NCBI GenBank assembly: GCA_032718475.1 | Contig: JAUCBJ010008515.1 | Coordinates: forward strand, 1-64,000 | DNA length: 64,000 nt | Source of the DNA: Nemertoderma westbladi | Taxonomy: Eukaryota; Xenacoelomorpha; Nemertodermatida; Nemertodermatidae | Direction: 5' to 3' | Part shown: piece by piece, positions 10,406 through 21,882 of the stretch | How positions within the stretch are numbered: the first letter of the stretch is position 1 | Layout of the letters: the number at the start of each line of letters is the position of its first letter | Made by a program: the position numbers and the translations under genes | The notes under the pieces: model-generated | Told to the model about the DNA's origin: nothing | The model's database searches: none | What the model saw: only the letters and a program-made list of their open reading frames with translations

Positions 10406-10809
10406 CGACTTTTCACTACGCTCTTTGCCGATGACACTACTATATACGCCATTGGTTCGAACTTACCTCTACTAAGCGACTTAGTTAACTCTGAATTCAA
10501 CACCCTCTCTGATTGCCTGTCTGATAACAAACTCTCCTTAAATCTAACCAAAACACTATCCTTTCTAACAAACGTTTTAACCCCACAGATCTTAAAATTC
10601 AAATAAATAATACTCTTATCGATTTTAAAATCTCAACAAAATTTTTAGGTATTTCGGTTGATAATAAACTTTGCTGGAAGTCACATATTAATTCAATAAT
10701 TAAAAAAATCTCCAAAACCGGTGGTTTATTCTATAAACTCAGATACATTTTTCCATTAAATATCTTACGCCAACTATATTTTTCCCTTATCCACCCCTAT
10801 CTATTATAT

Positions 10810-11080
10810 CGTGGGGCGGGTGGTAAAACGTCCTAAGTCAAATTTTCTCAAAATTCATGTTTTGAGTGAATCGGGTATAAAATTGAATTTCCCTCCTTTC
10901 TACCAAAGGATTAGTGATAAAATAACAGTTTAACGGAGTTATTTGCAAATTTTCAGTTGTCCTAAGTTAAGGCTACGGATGGTAAAACGTCCTAACTTTA
11001 TACTTAAGGTGGTAAGTTGTCCTAAGTCGAAAAAACGATTACAAATAACGAATTACAAGTGAAACATAGGACGTTTTGTC
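10810..11080. promoter_or_regulatory. Left subterminal motif array
   Basis: The motif TAAAACGTCCTAAGT or close variants occurs at about 10823, 10963 (TTGTCCTAAGTTA), 10981 (GGTAAAACGTCCTAAC) and 11010 (GGTAAGTTGTCCTAAGTC), and inverted at about 11065 (ATAGGACGTTTTGTC). The same motif is arrayed near the right end at 14385-14530. Such reiterated subterminal words usually serve as transposase-binding sites, which is an inference here. Confidence 0.6.
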
Positions 11081-11484
11081 ACGTTAAAGGTCAGTCCAGA
11101 CAGGAGTTCCATTACTATTAATAGTAAGTATTTGTTGCTGAATAGCATTTAGTGATTCCAGAAAGACCAAAAAGTCGCAATGTTTAGTATTCTAGACAGA
11201 ACTAATTCAAGATTAATACCTATCAATTCTTTATATAACTTTTATGAAAGCCTGGAAGAACTACTGAGCTCATTTGACCTAGTACAGTAATACAGTAGTA
11301 GTAAGTAGTACATAGTGTGAGGGCAAACAATACTGTTATAAATGTATTGGTATAGTAATAGTGGTTTTCTCTTTATTGGTTAAATTATCCTTATACATTT
11401 AATATGTTAGGTGTTAGCTCTATAATAGAGTTTTATTAGAACCTCGAGTTAGTCAGATACTACTACAGCACACAATATTAGACT

Positions 11485-14200
11485 ATGAGTGGTAAGAGGT
11501 ATAACAGTAGAGAGGCTCTACAAATATTAATGAATGAATCTGATTGTCCCGAGTTTGACAATTTTGGAGATTTAGAAGTCATGGATATCGATAATTCAAA
11601 TGATAACATCGATGACTTACGAGATCTGGAAATAATGAATGTTTTTGATAACAGTAATGCAATACATATTTCGCCACCAATGATAGAGGAAGATGGTAAC
11701 ATGGTGAAAAGTTTTGAAGATCCAGATATCATGGATAACTCATTTGATAACTTGATCAATGAAATAGGAGATGTAGAAAGTATGGATGATGTTGATAAGG
11801 ATAACATTGAATACCTGAATATATTAATAGAAAACGAAAATATTCGAATTTCACCAACAATGTCAGAAGTTGGAAACATTGTGAATAATGTTGATCATAG
11901 CTATGCTAGCCCCAAAAGTAAATCAGACCGTGGAAGACGATTAAAGCCGAAATACGGAAGGCATACTGTTAAATATCTAAGAACAAATAATAAGAGAGCT
12001 AAACTTAAAGGCTTGGCATATAGGAAAAACAGAGGTAAGGGGAATATAGTGGCTCCAAAATCTGTGGTTGAGCTCAAGGATAATTTTTGTTGTAAACGGC
12101 TTATGTGTGTTGACAAATTTTCACCAGAACAAAGGCAAGTAATTTTCGAAGAATTCTACGATCTCGGAAGTATTAATGAAAAATATGCATGGGTTGTTTC
12201 TCATTCAAAGATAATTCCTAAAAAAAGTGGAATAGTGACACTTGAACTGCGCAAGAGACGCCAAAGAATAGATAAACGTTTATTCTTTATCCAGAGTGGG
12301 TTGGAGGTAGAAGTATGTAAACCATTCTTCCTTACTACATTGGGATACAAGGCATCAAACAACAGGATACTAAAAACATGTATGATGAAGTCGTGCGAGA
12401 GTGAAAGTCGATTTTTGGACCACAGCTTTGAAGAAAGTGGGGATCGACGTGGTAAAAAAGCCCCACCAAACAAATTATCAGATAGTGATAGGTGCTATAT
12501 ACGACAACACATCGAGTCTTTTCCATCATTACCATCACACTATGCTCGCAAAGGTACAAACAGGCTATATTACCAAGGAGATTTAACTCAGAAACGGATG
12601 ATTGACGACTATAAATCAAAGTGCATGAAAGATGGGGTCAAGGTTCGCTGTGAAAGAGTATACAGAGATATTTTTAATAATGAGTACAATATTGGATTTC
12701 ATAATCCTCGCAAGGATGATTGTGCAAAATGTGCAGTGGAATTTATATTGAAGGGTGACGAAAGAGATCGTTATGTTAAAGAAGTAAAGGAACCCCACTT
12801 AGAACGGCATCATCAATGCCAAGCAGAAAAGGAAAAGGATAAGGTGATTTCCAAACAAAATTTATCATTTCGGTCGGTAAATTTTGATCTACAGAGTGTA
12901 TTGCAAGCTCCATGTAGCAATGTGTCAAGCTTCTATTATAAGAGGAAACTTCAGGTGTACAACTTCACCATATACAACCAACGAAACCATGATGGTCATT
13001 GTTTTCTATGGGATGAAACAACTGGAGAACGTGGATCCAATGAACTAGCTAGTTGTATATGGTGTTATATTAAGGGTCTTCCACCTGTGGTAAAACATTT
13101 AGCGACATTTAGTGATACTTGTGCAGGTCAAAATCGGAACCAAAATCTTGCTGCTATGTGTTTGTACGCAGTCACACAAACATCATTAGAGACAATTGAT
13201 TTAAAGTATCTTGAAAGTGGACATAGCTATATGGAAGGGGACAGCATGCACTCCGCAATAGAGTATGCTAAATCTAATCAGGTAGTAGAAGTTCCTAATG
13301 ATTGGACAAATATAATTCTAGGAGCGAGGCGAAATAATCCATATAAGATCACTTGGTTAAAACAAAGTGATATCTACGATTTCAAGAAACTATGTAAGGT
13401 TCTTATTGTTAACCGTCGTGTAATAAGTGACATTAGTGTCAATGATACAGTTGAAAAACAGATCAGTGTGGAGGTTGGTGTAGGGAATGGTGGACAGGTG
13501 AATGGTGAACGAAGGTGTGAACGAATAGGTGAATGTAGTGGTGAACAGGTCGTTGAAGAAAGGGGTGGATTTATTGGTGGAAGGAGTGGTGAACAGGTCA
13601 TTGAAGAAAGGGGTGGATGTATTGGTGGACAGAGTTGTGAACAGGTCATTGAAGAAAGGGGTGGATGTATGTGGATGTGGATGTATGTGGCGTATTGGTG
13701 AATGTAATGGTAAACAGGTCGGTGACCAAATTTGTAAAATGATCAATAAACGGAGCTGTATAAAACAGAAAAAACAGTATGTTAACTGGCTTAAGGTCAA
13801 ATGGATGAGGTTTCAGAAAACAAATACAAACATCATTCAGTTTAAATACAGCTTTAGTGAGGATGAACCATTTAAAGTTGTTGAAATTAAACCAAAAGTT
13901 GAAACTAAAGTTGGAGACAGATGCAATCTACGTAGTAAAGGAAAGGGGAAAAAGCAAAATTTTAAAGGAAAAGCTACAGGTAAAGAAGTTTATGCAGCAG
14001 GTAAGAATCTCCCATCTCTGTCTCTAGCTTTCACTGGTCCCCGTAAGATTAGTCTAAAGAAAAAAAAAGATTTACTTGATATTTGCCAACAAGGTCTTAT
14101 ATCAAAAACAAACTGGGCTTATTACGAAACACTGTCGGAATCTCAATTCGTGAATGATGATATCATAGTTGCGGGAAATGACGAAATTGAAAGTGATTAA
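11485..14200 (+). pseudogene. Large transposase, one frameshift
   Basis: The first frame runs 738 codons and a second, +1 frame carries the C-terminal 175 or so codons to 14200. One frameshift around 13660-13700, next to a GGATGTATGTGGATGT microsatellite, separates them; the unbroken protein would have had about 900 residues. An acidic N-terminus (1-140) is followed by a basic stretch (about 145-190). A DDE-like core has NFDLQ near residue 466, FSDTCAGQNRNQ near 541 and SGHSYMEGDSMHS near 580; the D, D and E/H ligands are my reading. The C-terminal frame has YVNWLKVKWMRF and KKKKDLLDICQQG, a typical transposase tail, ending in an acidic stop-proximal stretch. Apart from the shift the frame is open, suggesting recent inactivation. 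Confidence 0.7.
13529..13680 (+). repeat. 48-bp coding minisatellite in the transposase
   Basis: About three units of GGTGAACAGGTC..TTGAAGAAAGGGGTGGAT.. stand in tandem, each 48 bp and so in frame (unit peptide GEQVIEERGGCIGG). The array lies just before the frameshift. Repeat slippage is the likely cause of both the array and the shift. Confidence 0.8.
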
Positions 14201-14379
14201 ACTTTATGTTGGTTTATCTTTAGATAATTCTGTTATAAACAATACAACTATTGAAAAATAACAATATATATTAATCAACAACAAAACATTTGTTTGTATA
14301 ATTGTATATTACTCCTAATAATTCGGAGGGGGGGGGGGGGGGGGGGGGTGGGGGGGCTTTGCGAAACTTAATGGAAAAA

Positions 14380-14540
14380 AGTTTGTAAAATGTCCTATGT
14401 CGCATAAATATTTAAGTTGGTAAAACGTCCTATGTTATAAACATAAAAAATATTGGTTATATATAATGTATAATGTCCTATGTCGCATTAAAATATAAAT
14501 TGGTAAAACGTCCTATGTTGCAAATTTGTCAAAAAGCCCT
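14380..14540. promoter_or_regulatory. Right subterminal motif array
   Basis: GTAAAATGTCCTATGTCGCAT, GGTAAAACGTCCTATGTT, ATAATGTCCTATGTCGCAT and GGTAAAACGTCCTATGTTG follow one another at about 14384, 14417, 14467 and 14502. The motif is a variant (CTATG instead of CTAAG) of the left-end array. Motif and inverted repeat share the core TAAAACGTCCTA. Confidence 0.65.
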
Positions 14541-14715
14541 ACAAGGAGGCAGTTTATCTGTATTTCTGGTATCAGAAAACGATTCAACACCCTTTTAAAG
14601 TTAGAAAGAGATATAAAACAGTGTAAATGTGCATTTTTGTTAAAATAGTAAACAAAAAACGTGTTTTCTCAGAACAACTTTTTTAGACTTAGGACCTTTT
14701 ACCACCCGCCCCACG

Positions 14716-15165
14716 ATATGGTATCTTAATTTGGGGAAAAACCCATTCTTCTACGCTTAAACCCCTACGTACCAAAATTAATAAAATAATTCGTTGTATT
14801 ACATTTTCTCACAGCCGTTCATCATCCAACCCTATTTACAAATCGTTATCTATTTTACCCATTGACCTCCTATACAAACATCAAACCGCCTTACTTATTT
14901 ATGTACGACGCAAATAATAACACTATTCTTCCAACCTCCCCCATCGGTAAATTATTTAAAAAAATCTCTCATGGATATTCTACCCGCTTAGCTGCCTCTT
15001 TTGGTTTCATCGTCCCTTTAGTTAGATTAGATTCCTCCCAATGCTCTATCCGTTATCAGGGCCAAACCATCTGGAACTCGGTTCCCTCTGAAATCAAGAT
15101 AAAAAATTCTAAAAACTCATTCTCAAAGTCTTATAAACGACATTCTCTAAATTATATTTAAATCT
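14716..15165 (+). pseudogene. CR1-like LINE, C-terminal end
   Basis: The frame continues the RT thumb after the transposon (LLYGILIWGKTH across the junction). It reaches a stop at 15161 after the typical C-terminal pattern SIRYQGQTIWNSVPSEIK and SFSKSYKRHSLNYI. One frame change occurs near 14860. The element ends shortly after the stop. I did not find a clear microsatellite tail or target duplication. Confidence 0.75.
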
Positions 15166-15455
15166 CTGATAACATAACTCTATTCCAACATACGCCATGC
15201 GATAACCCCATTTATTTTTCACGACATAACGTCCTGTGTTTGAAATGATCCACCTCGGTACTACATAACTTGCAGTATACTGTACTGTACACCATAAGCA
15301 CTTCATTAAATTCAGCCTAATCTGAGCAACAAACTATGAGTCCACTATGAGTCCATAGCTTTCCAGTTAGCTTCTTGAACTGGGTTCCAGTCGAAAACAA
15401 TCCATTTCCAGATATAAAATCCTGAAGATGGACGGAATTTCGGTTAACACTATTG
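15166..15455. other. Spacer between two LINE remnants
   Basis: No motif recognised. A tandem TATGAGTCCAC duplication lies at about 15335-15352. Confidence 0.4.
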
Positions 15456-16450
15456 CTATAGACCCAGGGCGATGTAGGTGATTGATGCAGACTTGCATTC
15501 AAGTCTCACAGGAATGATAAGAATGCATATACTAGTGGTTTCTGTGTTGCCAAATTGAGTTGGCAGCCGGCCAATATTTAAGGTGCATTCTAGAATTTTT
15601 ATTATATGCTCACATATGGTGTCGCTGTCAGTTTGATTGAGATGTTCTATGGTTAGGGATTCGCGGTCAGGTGCCTTTCCTTTAGATAGAGACAATATGG
15701 CTTTCCGGATCCATGTATCTGGTATAACTGGTGTTTGGGAATTTAAGCACCTTTTGTTTACTTGATCCTTAATATTTTCTTTAGTCTCGGTGTCCAATTT
15801 TGCTGGGGTTCCCAAACTGTCCTTATAGTAGTTGCGTCTAGATTCCTGTGTGGTGATGGAGGAGGTGGTTGGTGGTTCACTTTTTTTGGTTGAGAAAAAG
15901 TGCCAGAATTGTTTGGGGTCTTTAATTCTCTTGTTAGAATAAAATCGAACTTTGTCCTGTAATCTGTTGTTTGTTAGAAAATTTCGTAGGTTACTGGTTG
16001 CCTTTTTGGATTCCCGAAAAGCAGTGTGCAGTTCACTGTATGTGACCATGCGTTGTGAAGCCTTTAGGTAGTTCGTGAATACTAATGAAGTTTATTGTTG
16101 CGTATCCGAATATTCTTGGTTTTCCTGAGGACTTTGACTTGATTAATAGATTTTAATACAGCTACTTGCAGAATATTTGTCAGAGCAAACATATAATGTT
16201 CCATTGTGTCAAAACTCCATGAGGACGGAGATTGTGGAAATTCACATTCAAGAATATTGAGTTCGTTTGCAATCATTGAATTATATTCATCTAGTTTTGA
16301 GGTTGGGGTTTTCGCCCATTGGTATCTTGGTTGAGAGTGTGTGCTTCTACATTTAGTTTCATTTTGTGGTTGGGGGATGGGTAACTGGATGCTGCAGTAT
16401 ACTTGAGCATGATCGGATTGATTGAGTGCATGGTTTATGCTTTTTTTTTT
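15456..16450 (-). pseudogene. LINE endonuclease-RT linker and RT fingers, minus strand
   Basis: Reading down the minus strand: LNQSDHAQVYC, the end of an endonuclease domain, near 16420; a linker with SWSFDTMEHYMFALTN; then FLTNNRLQDKVRFYSNKRIKDPKQFWHFF; and the RT finger motif LSKGKAPDRESLTIEHL near 15670. The fragment stops before the first catalytic Asp. It is broken between 16082 and 16049 and truncated at both ends. It belongs to an AP-endonuclease LINE different from the neighbouring element. Confidence 0.7.
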
Positions 16451-16562
16451 GCTTAGATTATTTGTATAACCCAGCTACGGTGATCCAATGCATTAGAGAT
16501 GTCATAGGGGCTGAAGTACAATAATAATAGTCAATAGGATGTTGCCAAGATAATAATGTAGA

Positions 16563-19092
16563 ATGGTCATGATAATAATAGATATCATATATCAGTCAGG
16601 GATTTGTACAGATGAGGCGATAAGTAGTATTATTTCAACTTCAACACATTACAACCGGTGTTGGTACATCCATAGCCATTTTTCTGAGTCCCTTGAAAGG
16701 CTTATGTTTGAACGATTTGTAATGGAACAACCCGAATTTGAGTGGAGGATATCAAAATCAAAGCAAAATTTAGGTACTGATCTCGCAAAAGAAAAATGGG
16801 AACACGACAAATACATTTTGCAGCAGTACAGTAAATTTACCAATGACTGCAAATTAGGTGTCTGCGGTATTACTCCTATGTTTTGGACAACTTGATACCT
16901 TGAAATATACACTGCAATCCAAGCTCTTCACTGCGCAGTACAAACAAATAACTACCATTTGCAATTATATGCATGGAAGTATCTTATAGCATGGGGGTTT
17001 TCACTAAACAAACAAAACTATTTTCGATTTGGCTCATATTACATCAGAAGTTTAGAGACTATAGACATATCCCACCCAGGTTGCCGACAAATTTTTCAAG
17101 AAAAGGGCTTATCTGTCCAGGTACGCAGGACAAATTCTTATGCCGCACTTCCATAGATCAACGAGGGGAGCAGACCATAAACAAAGGTGCTAAAGTAGCT
17201 GGTGGTATCAAGTACTTTGCCACAAATGAAGATGCAGTACTCAGTACGTAAATGGACATTGAATCGAGCTGCACAAGCAGATAACACCAAAGCTCTGTGC
17301 GAAATGGCTAATATTAAGCGACACTCTGAAGTATACAAGTTACTCCGTCCTTCTGGTATTATTAAATCTGAAAAACTCATCCAGCAAATGTTAAACGTGA
17401 TGAAAACAGAGTATCTGAATCCTTTTGAACTTCGTTTAAAACCCGACAAGCTTTACAATTTGAGTTCTGGTATTCCAATAAAAGAGGAAAAGGCAATTGA
17501 AATATTGGCTGTAAATAAAAATGGAATAGCAGAATGTACAAAATTTACTACTGAAAGATTGGATAACTGTAATGTAAAGTTTTTTGACCCCATAACACGC
17601 ATGAATGTAACATTGTTCAAGGATACGGGAAGAAATATTCAGGTTAATGGAGCGGGGAAGACTAAAGTTGTACAAGTAAATCGCAATATATTAGGTGCTC
17701 TTCTGGCACACATCGGGAAAATTAATCGATTTTAAGAAAGCACTGGAATATCCACTTAGTCCTGTACGTCTGTTAGTCGCATATCCAGACGGATCACCAA
17801 GAATGACGACAAAGAGTCAACTCATGGATAATGTTCTATCATATTTTGACAAACCAAATGACCAAAAATCAATTCGATGAAAGTAATTTGAATGGTAATG
17901 TGAAGTGCTATATGCTCGATCTTATAGCAGAAATTAGATCCTTCGTGTCGCCTGGCAAAACCTATGAAGATCGTGTTTTTGGAATTTTGAAAAAGATACC
18001 AAAAGGAATAGACCGTATTGACATAATTGCAGACACCTACAATGATAGAAATTCCATAAAAACAGGCACAGACGAGGCACTTCGACAACCATAGTCATTA
18101 AGTCACCGAAATCGATAACGCCAAGAAATTATTTGTCTGATTTTTTTCTCAACAGTGACAATAAAAATAGACTTATTGATATCATACAAGAACAAATAAC
18201 ATATTGTATCTAACAAAGAGAGAATAATTGATGACCTCCAATGTAAATTTATATTATATTCAAAATACTGTTCATGTAGTAAGATTGATAAACATTATGT
18301 TAACGAAGTTGAGTACTTGCAAAGCAATCAGGAGGAGGCAGATACTAAAATCATTCTACACACTCAAGATGCTTTAAAACTTGGCTATTCACCAATACTA
18401 ATACGTTCTCCTTCTGGGGATATTGATATTACTTTACTGTTAGTACATTTTTTTCGACATCCTCACGATCAAAACGTTATTTTAGATAATGGAAGGAACA
18501 AATCCCGCAAGGTATTGCGAATTAGTGATTTCGAAATGCCAACAGAACTAAAAGACTGCGTACTAGGAGTACACGCTTTTACAGGAAACGATCAGGTTTC
18601 ATCATTCTTTGGAAAATCTAAAAAACGCTGCTGGAAGATAGCTGAAAAGCGTTCGAACTTCAGAAGAATATTTGCCGAGCTTGGAAGTTCGATAATATTA
18701 ACTGCAGAGACGGAATTGGTGTTAGAGAAATATGTGTGCTCACTGTATTCAACCAAACAAGAACAACATTGGACTGTGTTTTTAATTTGCACTGCCTAAA
18801 GAAACATAGATACCATGACTTGTCAACATTGCCCCCTTGTAAAAGAGTACTTAGTCTCCATATAAAACGAGCCAACTATGTTGACCTCTGGAAAGCATCA
18901 CTAAATAATATTATCGCGATAAATCGATTCACAGATCATGGATGGAACGTTGATGGATCCATCCAGTGGTCGGATGAGTATTTCCCTTATGACATCAGCA
19001 ATATTTTGATAAATTGTGACGAGGAACAAGAAGGCGGCAAAGATAGTGACGAAGATAGTGAAACGAGCGATGAGGATGAAGAAAGTGATTAG
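16563..19092 (+). pseudogene. Decayed copy of a QEEADT/FTGND family gene
   Basis: Pieces in at least three frames follow in a consistent order. 17202-17735 has RKWTLNRAAQADN, NPFELRLKPDKLYNLSSGI and a FFDPITR motif. 17740-17880 has LSPVRLLVAYPDGSPR. 17831-18094 has a DRIDIIADTYND-type motif. 18317-18799 has NQEEADTKIILHTQDA, SPSGDIDITLL and LGVHAFTGNDQVSSFFGK. 18736-19092 has LPPCKRVLSLHIKRANY, HGWNVDGSIQW and an acidic tail. I recall this motif order from repeated, uncharacterised proteins of many invertebrates, and the Asp-rich motifs suggest a PIN-like nuclease fold (inference). The first ORF (16563-16895) is of uncertain membership. Terminal repeats were not found. At least four frameshifts or stops make it non-functional. 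Confidence 0.55.
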
Positions 19093-19105
19093 TTTAGGAC
19101 AACTT

Positions 19106-19570
19106 TCATGATTCATTTGGCAATATTGCCAATACATTTACATTGTACTGTATTAGTAGTAATATATTATATTTATTGATAATTACTAAAATTAAATATT
19201 TAAATAACCACCAAAGTTCTGGCGACAAGGCAAAAAGGCTCTGCATATCTGATTGCACTATACCGGATGCTTCGTGTATGTGGAGACATACTGTAGGACA
19301 GTGAAGTAGAACATGATGTTCGTCCTGTACAGCTGAGTTGTCGCACTGACAGACTCGCATATCCCGCGGGGTTCTACTCCAGCGATCTCGTTTCTTAAAC
19401 TATGTGAGCTTAACCTGATTCGTGTAAAAGCAATACGTCTATAGTCCGGAATATAACAGTTTTCTACCTTATAACTAAGATGTGATAAAAGATATGAATT
19501 TACTATACTCCTGTACGTAACAAATTTTGTAGCGGACATCGGTTTGTGACTTATACGCTGTCTTACAGTA
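19106..19570 (-). pseudogene. LINE C-terminal zinc-knuckle fragment
   Basis: On the minus strand, RRIAFTRIRLSSHSLRNEIAG is followed, after a frameshift near 19365, by CQCDNSAVQDEHHVLLHCP. This is the R..ltRlRlssH..r.E followed by C-C-H-C pattern that closes many LINE polyproteins. It is a short remnant of about 150 codons with no RT palm attached. Confidence 0.65.
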
Positions 19571-21354
19571 CCTTAAGTGGGTCTGTAATATCAAATTCTA
19601 ATGAAGAATTTAGTAACTTATAACCAGGAGTGTTTGCATTCTTACATAATTTGAATATACAGTGGAAAGAAATATCCATATCTATGTTCTTAAGCATTTT
19701 GTAATAAATTTTTTCCGAGCCTTAAGAATACGTTATACCTTAATGGTGGAACCCCCGATTCGACTAAACAGAGTTCTATAAGAATTTGTACACGGACATT
19801 TAATAGTATTTTACCATCCTACACGCCTTCCAATGTTGATATATTTATTACCTTACAGAAAACTATATAAGATATTACTATTCCTTTAATACTCTCGATT
19901 TACTGATATACCTACCTACTTACTTAATTGTAATATATTAATTGATTGCATGGCATTTCTGTTCTATACGTTACTTTTATGGCAAATTACTGTATATCCC
20001 CTCTGGTAAACAAAAAACGAGAATAATTGGTTGATGTTAAATAAATTATTACAATTATATTGAAGTAATGACTATTTATTTTAGTAAATATTATTTTCCT
20101 AATTGCTAAGAATATTATAACTTTTCTTCGGTTTTTGTCACAACATAATAAGCTACTGTAGTAGAAATGATTGAAAGCGAAAGTATAAATTCTGACTCTC
20201 AGAATATCAGCTCCATCTTTCTATTATTTTTATAAGAATTTTAAACGATCTGTGACTCAGTTTATGTATAAGCGCATGAACTTTGTATAATATAGTAAAA
20301 AACAATTAATGTAAAGTAAGGACTCGCCTACACTGGTACACAACATACAGTACAGTAGTTGCCTAGTAACTGTAGGCCTACAGTAGTAAATATTTTCTAT
20401 AAGAAAAATGTGCATTTGACGTCTAACATGGTCCTCCATCCAAAAATAATAGTCCCGTTTATTTACCGAAGGTATTGCGCTTAACGCCGCCAGAGCCCGT
20501 ACTAAAAAGATTGCGTATAATTTTTGGGTTTTCTGCTGATATATTCAACAAATCTCATTTACTTTCTTAGACATTGGAGGGCGATTTAAATAAAAATGAT
20601 TGATACTTGAATAAGTACGACAAATGGATATAATTTACCAATAATTAATTACATACTAATAATATAAATAATACCAGTAGAACCTAATAATAATAAATCT
20701 ACTCTACAAAAGCTACTGTATGCATAACAGTGAAAGGCAATCATAGGCAATAGGGCCTAATACATATGGCTAAAATAATAAGTGCCGTTATGCCCAAATC
20801 TTTAGGTGTGGCGTGAACAAACGCCTTTTATAAGTCTGGCTATGACTGTTTGGACTGATTACAGCTACCTTCGGACTGTAGGTTATTTACTTTCAGTTTA
20901 TTCGTGTCTTTATCAGATACAATCAGACTGAACTATACAGCCGTCAGTTATTTAGGATTCGCAGTTTGATATTACATAGTTCAATTCGATACTGTCTGAA
21001 GGGTCGGCCGCAAAGTTTTCAAGACAGTACCGTATACAGTTGTTGTCGGTGCATGAGAAACTCCAAAACTAGACGAATATCACTGATCTGGTGCTACTTC
21101 TGTAGGCCTCCTGTTACCGGTACCACAACCTCCCATGATCCTGAACTTTACTTGTTTTCCAATAAACTCCTCGATAAGTTTCTTTACCTGAAACAATTAT
21201 TAAATAAATTATTATATATTGACAACCCTTGGCATAATAGTTAGGACATAGCACACATTATATGAATTAACAGTTATGCTATAGAAGACAACAAATTTCA
21301 TTATAATATTATTATCTATTATCATTATTTTTAATGATTAAAATTATTAGAATT
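19571..21354. other. AT-rich non-coding stretch
   Basis: About 1.8 kb without recognisable coding sequence. Short ORFs (20257-20439, 20966-21244) have no motifs. No terminal repeats or arrays were seen apart from simple AT-rich words. Confidence 0.45.
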
Positions 21355-21475
21355 GTGAAAATCAATACAATATTAATTTCAATACAATATCAATACAATA
21401 TTAATTTCAATACAATATTAATTTCAATACAATATCAATACAATATTAATTTCAATACAATATTAATTTCAATAT
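21355..21475 (+). repeat. AT-rich minisatellite (CAATACAATATTAATTT)
   Basis: CAATACAATATTAATTT alternates with CAATACAATAT for about 110 bp. Combined units of about 17 and 11 bp make a roughly 28-45 bp period. Confidence 0.85.
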
Positions 21476-21882
21476 TTGTGGTACTTTTTAAAACAATCAC
21501 CAAGACAGAGTCCGCTTTTCACCAAACGTGTCGCAGTGGAAGCGACTTTTCTTTACTGGTTTAACTCCACTCATATAGCAGAGTAGCATACGCGGCAACG
21601 TTTCTGTGGAAACGTAACGTTAGGTGTCCCAGGAATTTTATTATGTATTCAGCGACATCCAATGAAAACATTGAAAAGCTATAAAGCCTCTTTGGTTTTG
21701 GAGTGTATTCACGTCGGTAACGTAGAAAGTAAACATTGAATTAAATGAAATCCAATCTTTGGAGACCAATCCAAACTATCGTCACTACCGACTGTAACTT
21801 CGATCCAAGTATCAGTGTTACCCATCTCAGCAAAGTCACATCCTTCGAAATTTGCTACTAATTTCTTCGAAATTATCAGCAT

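Larger units (their letters stand above)
8638..10808 (+). pseudogene. LINE reverse transcriptase (broken, interrupted)
   Basis: Recognisable pieces in order: a NNYRPISLLS-type fingers motif near 9330, QYGFRPKTT near 9440, [12 protein letters not shown] at about 9555 (catalytic Asp), GVPQGATLSP at about 9725, then the 607-bp insertion, then TLFADDTTIYA at about 10420 with the ADD box, and FLGISVDNKLCWKSH near 10640. Frameshifts and stops occur at about 8700, 9390, 9655 and 9750. The domain continues after the large transposon at 14716. Motif content is complete, so this was once a full-length RT. Confidence 0.75.
10810..14715 (+). mobile_element. 3.9-kb DNA transposon with 4-bp ATAT duplication
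   Basis: The ends are 30-bp inverted repeats with one mismatch, beginning CGTGGGGCGGGTGGTAAAAC. ATAT is duplicated at 10806-10809 and 14716-14719, and the CR1-like LINE reads through once the element is removed (TATTATATGGTATC codes for LLYGI). The element contains one large transposase gene (11485-14200) and arrays of a subterminal motif at both ends. A run of 21 G (14328-14348) sits near the right end. A 4-bp duplication with a large DDE-type protein is compatible with the Sola superfamily. That assignment is a tentative inference; the alternative is a related, unnamed family. Confidence 0.85.
7330..15165 (+). mobile_element. CR1-like LINE, interrupted by two insertions
   Basis: The order is a zinc-finger ORF (7363-7662), AP-type endonuclease (7700-8480), RT (about 9100-10808) and C-terminal domain (14720-15161). 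Two precise insertions split it: 9799-10405 with a CGACTT duplication, and 10810-14715 with an ATAT duplication. Removing each insertion together with one duplication restores an uninterrupted codon sequence across the break, so both arrived after the LINE was in place. Several frameshifts and stops show the LINE is dead. The CR1-like assignment rests on the PHD-type first ORF and the motif pattern (inference). Confidence 0.8.

Noticed and set aside
13390-13800. 136-codon minus-strand ORF of Thr/Phe repeats
   Set aside because: Complement of the 48-bp coding minisatellite in the transposase.
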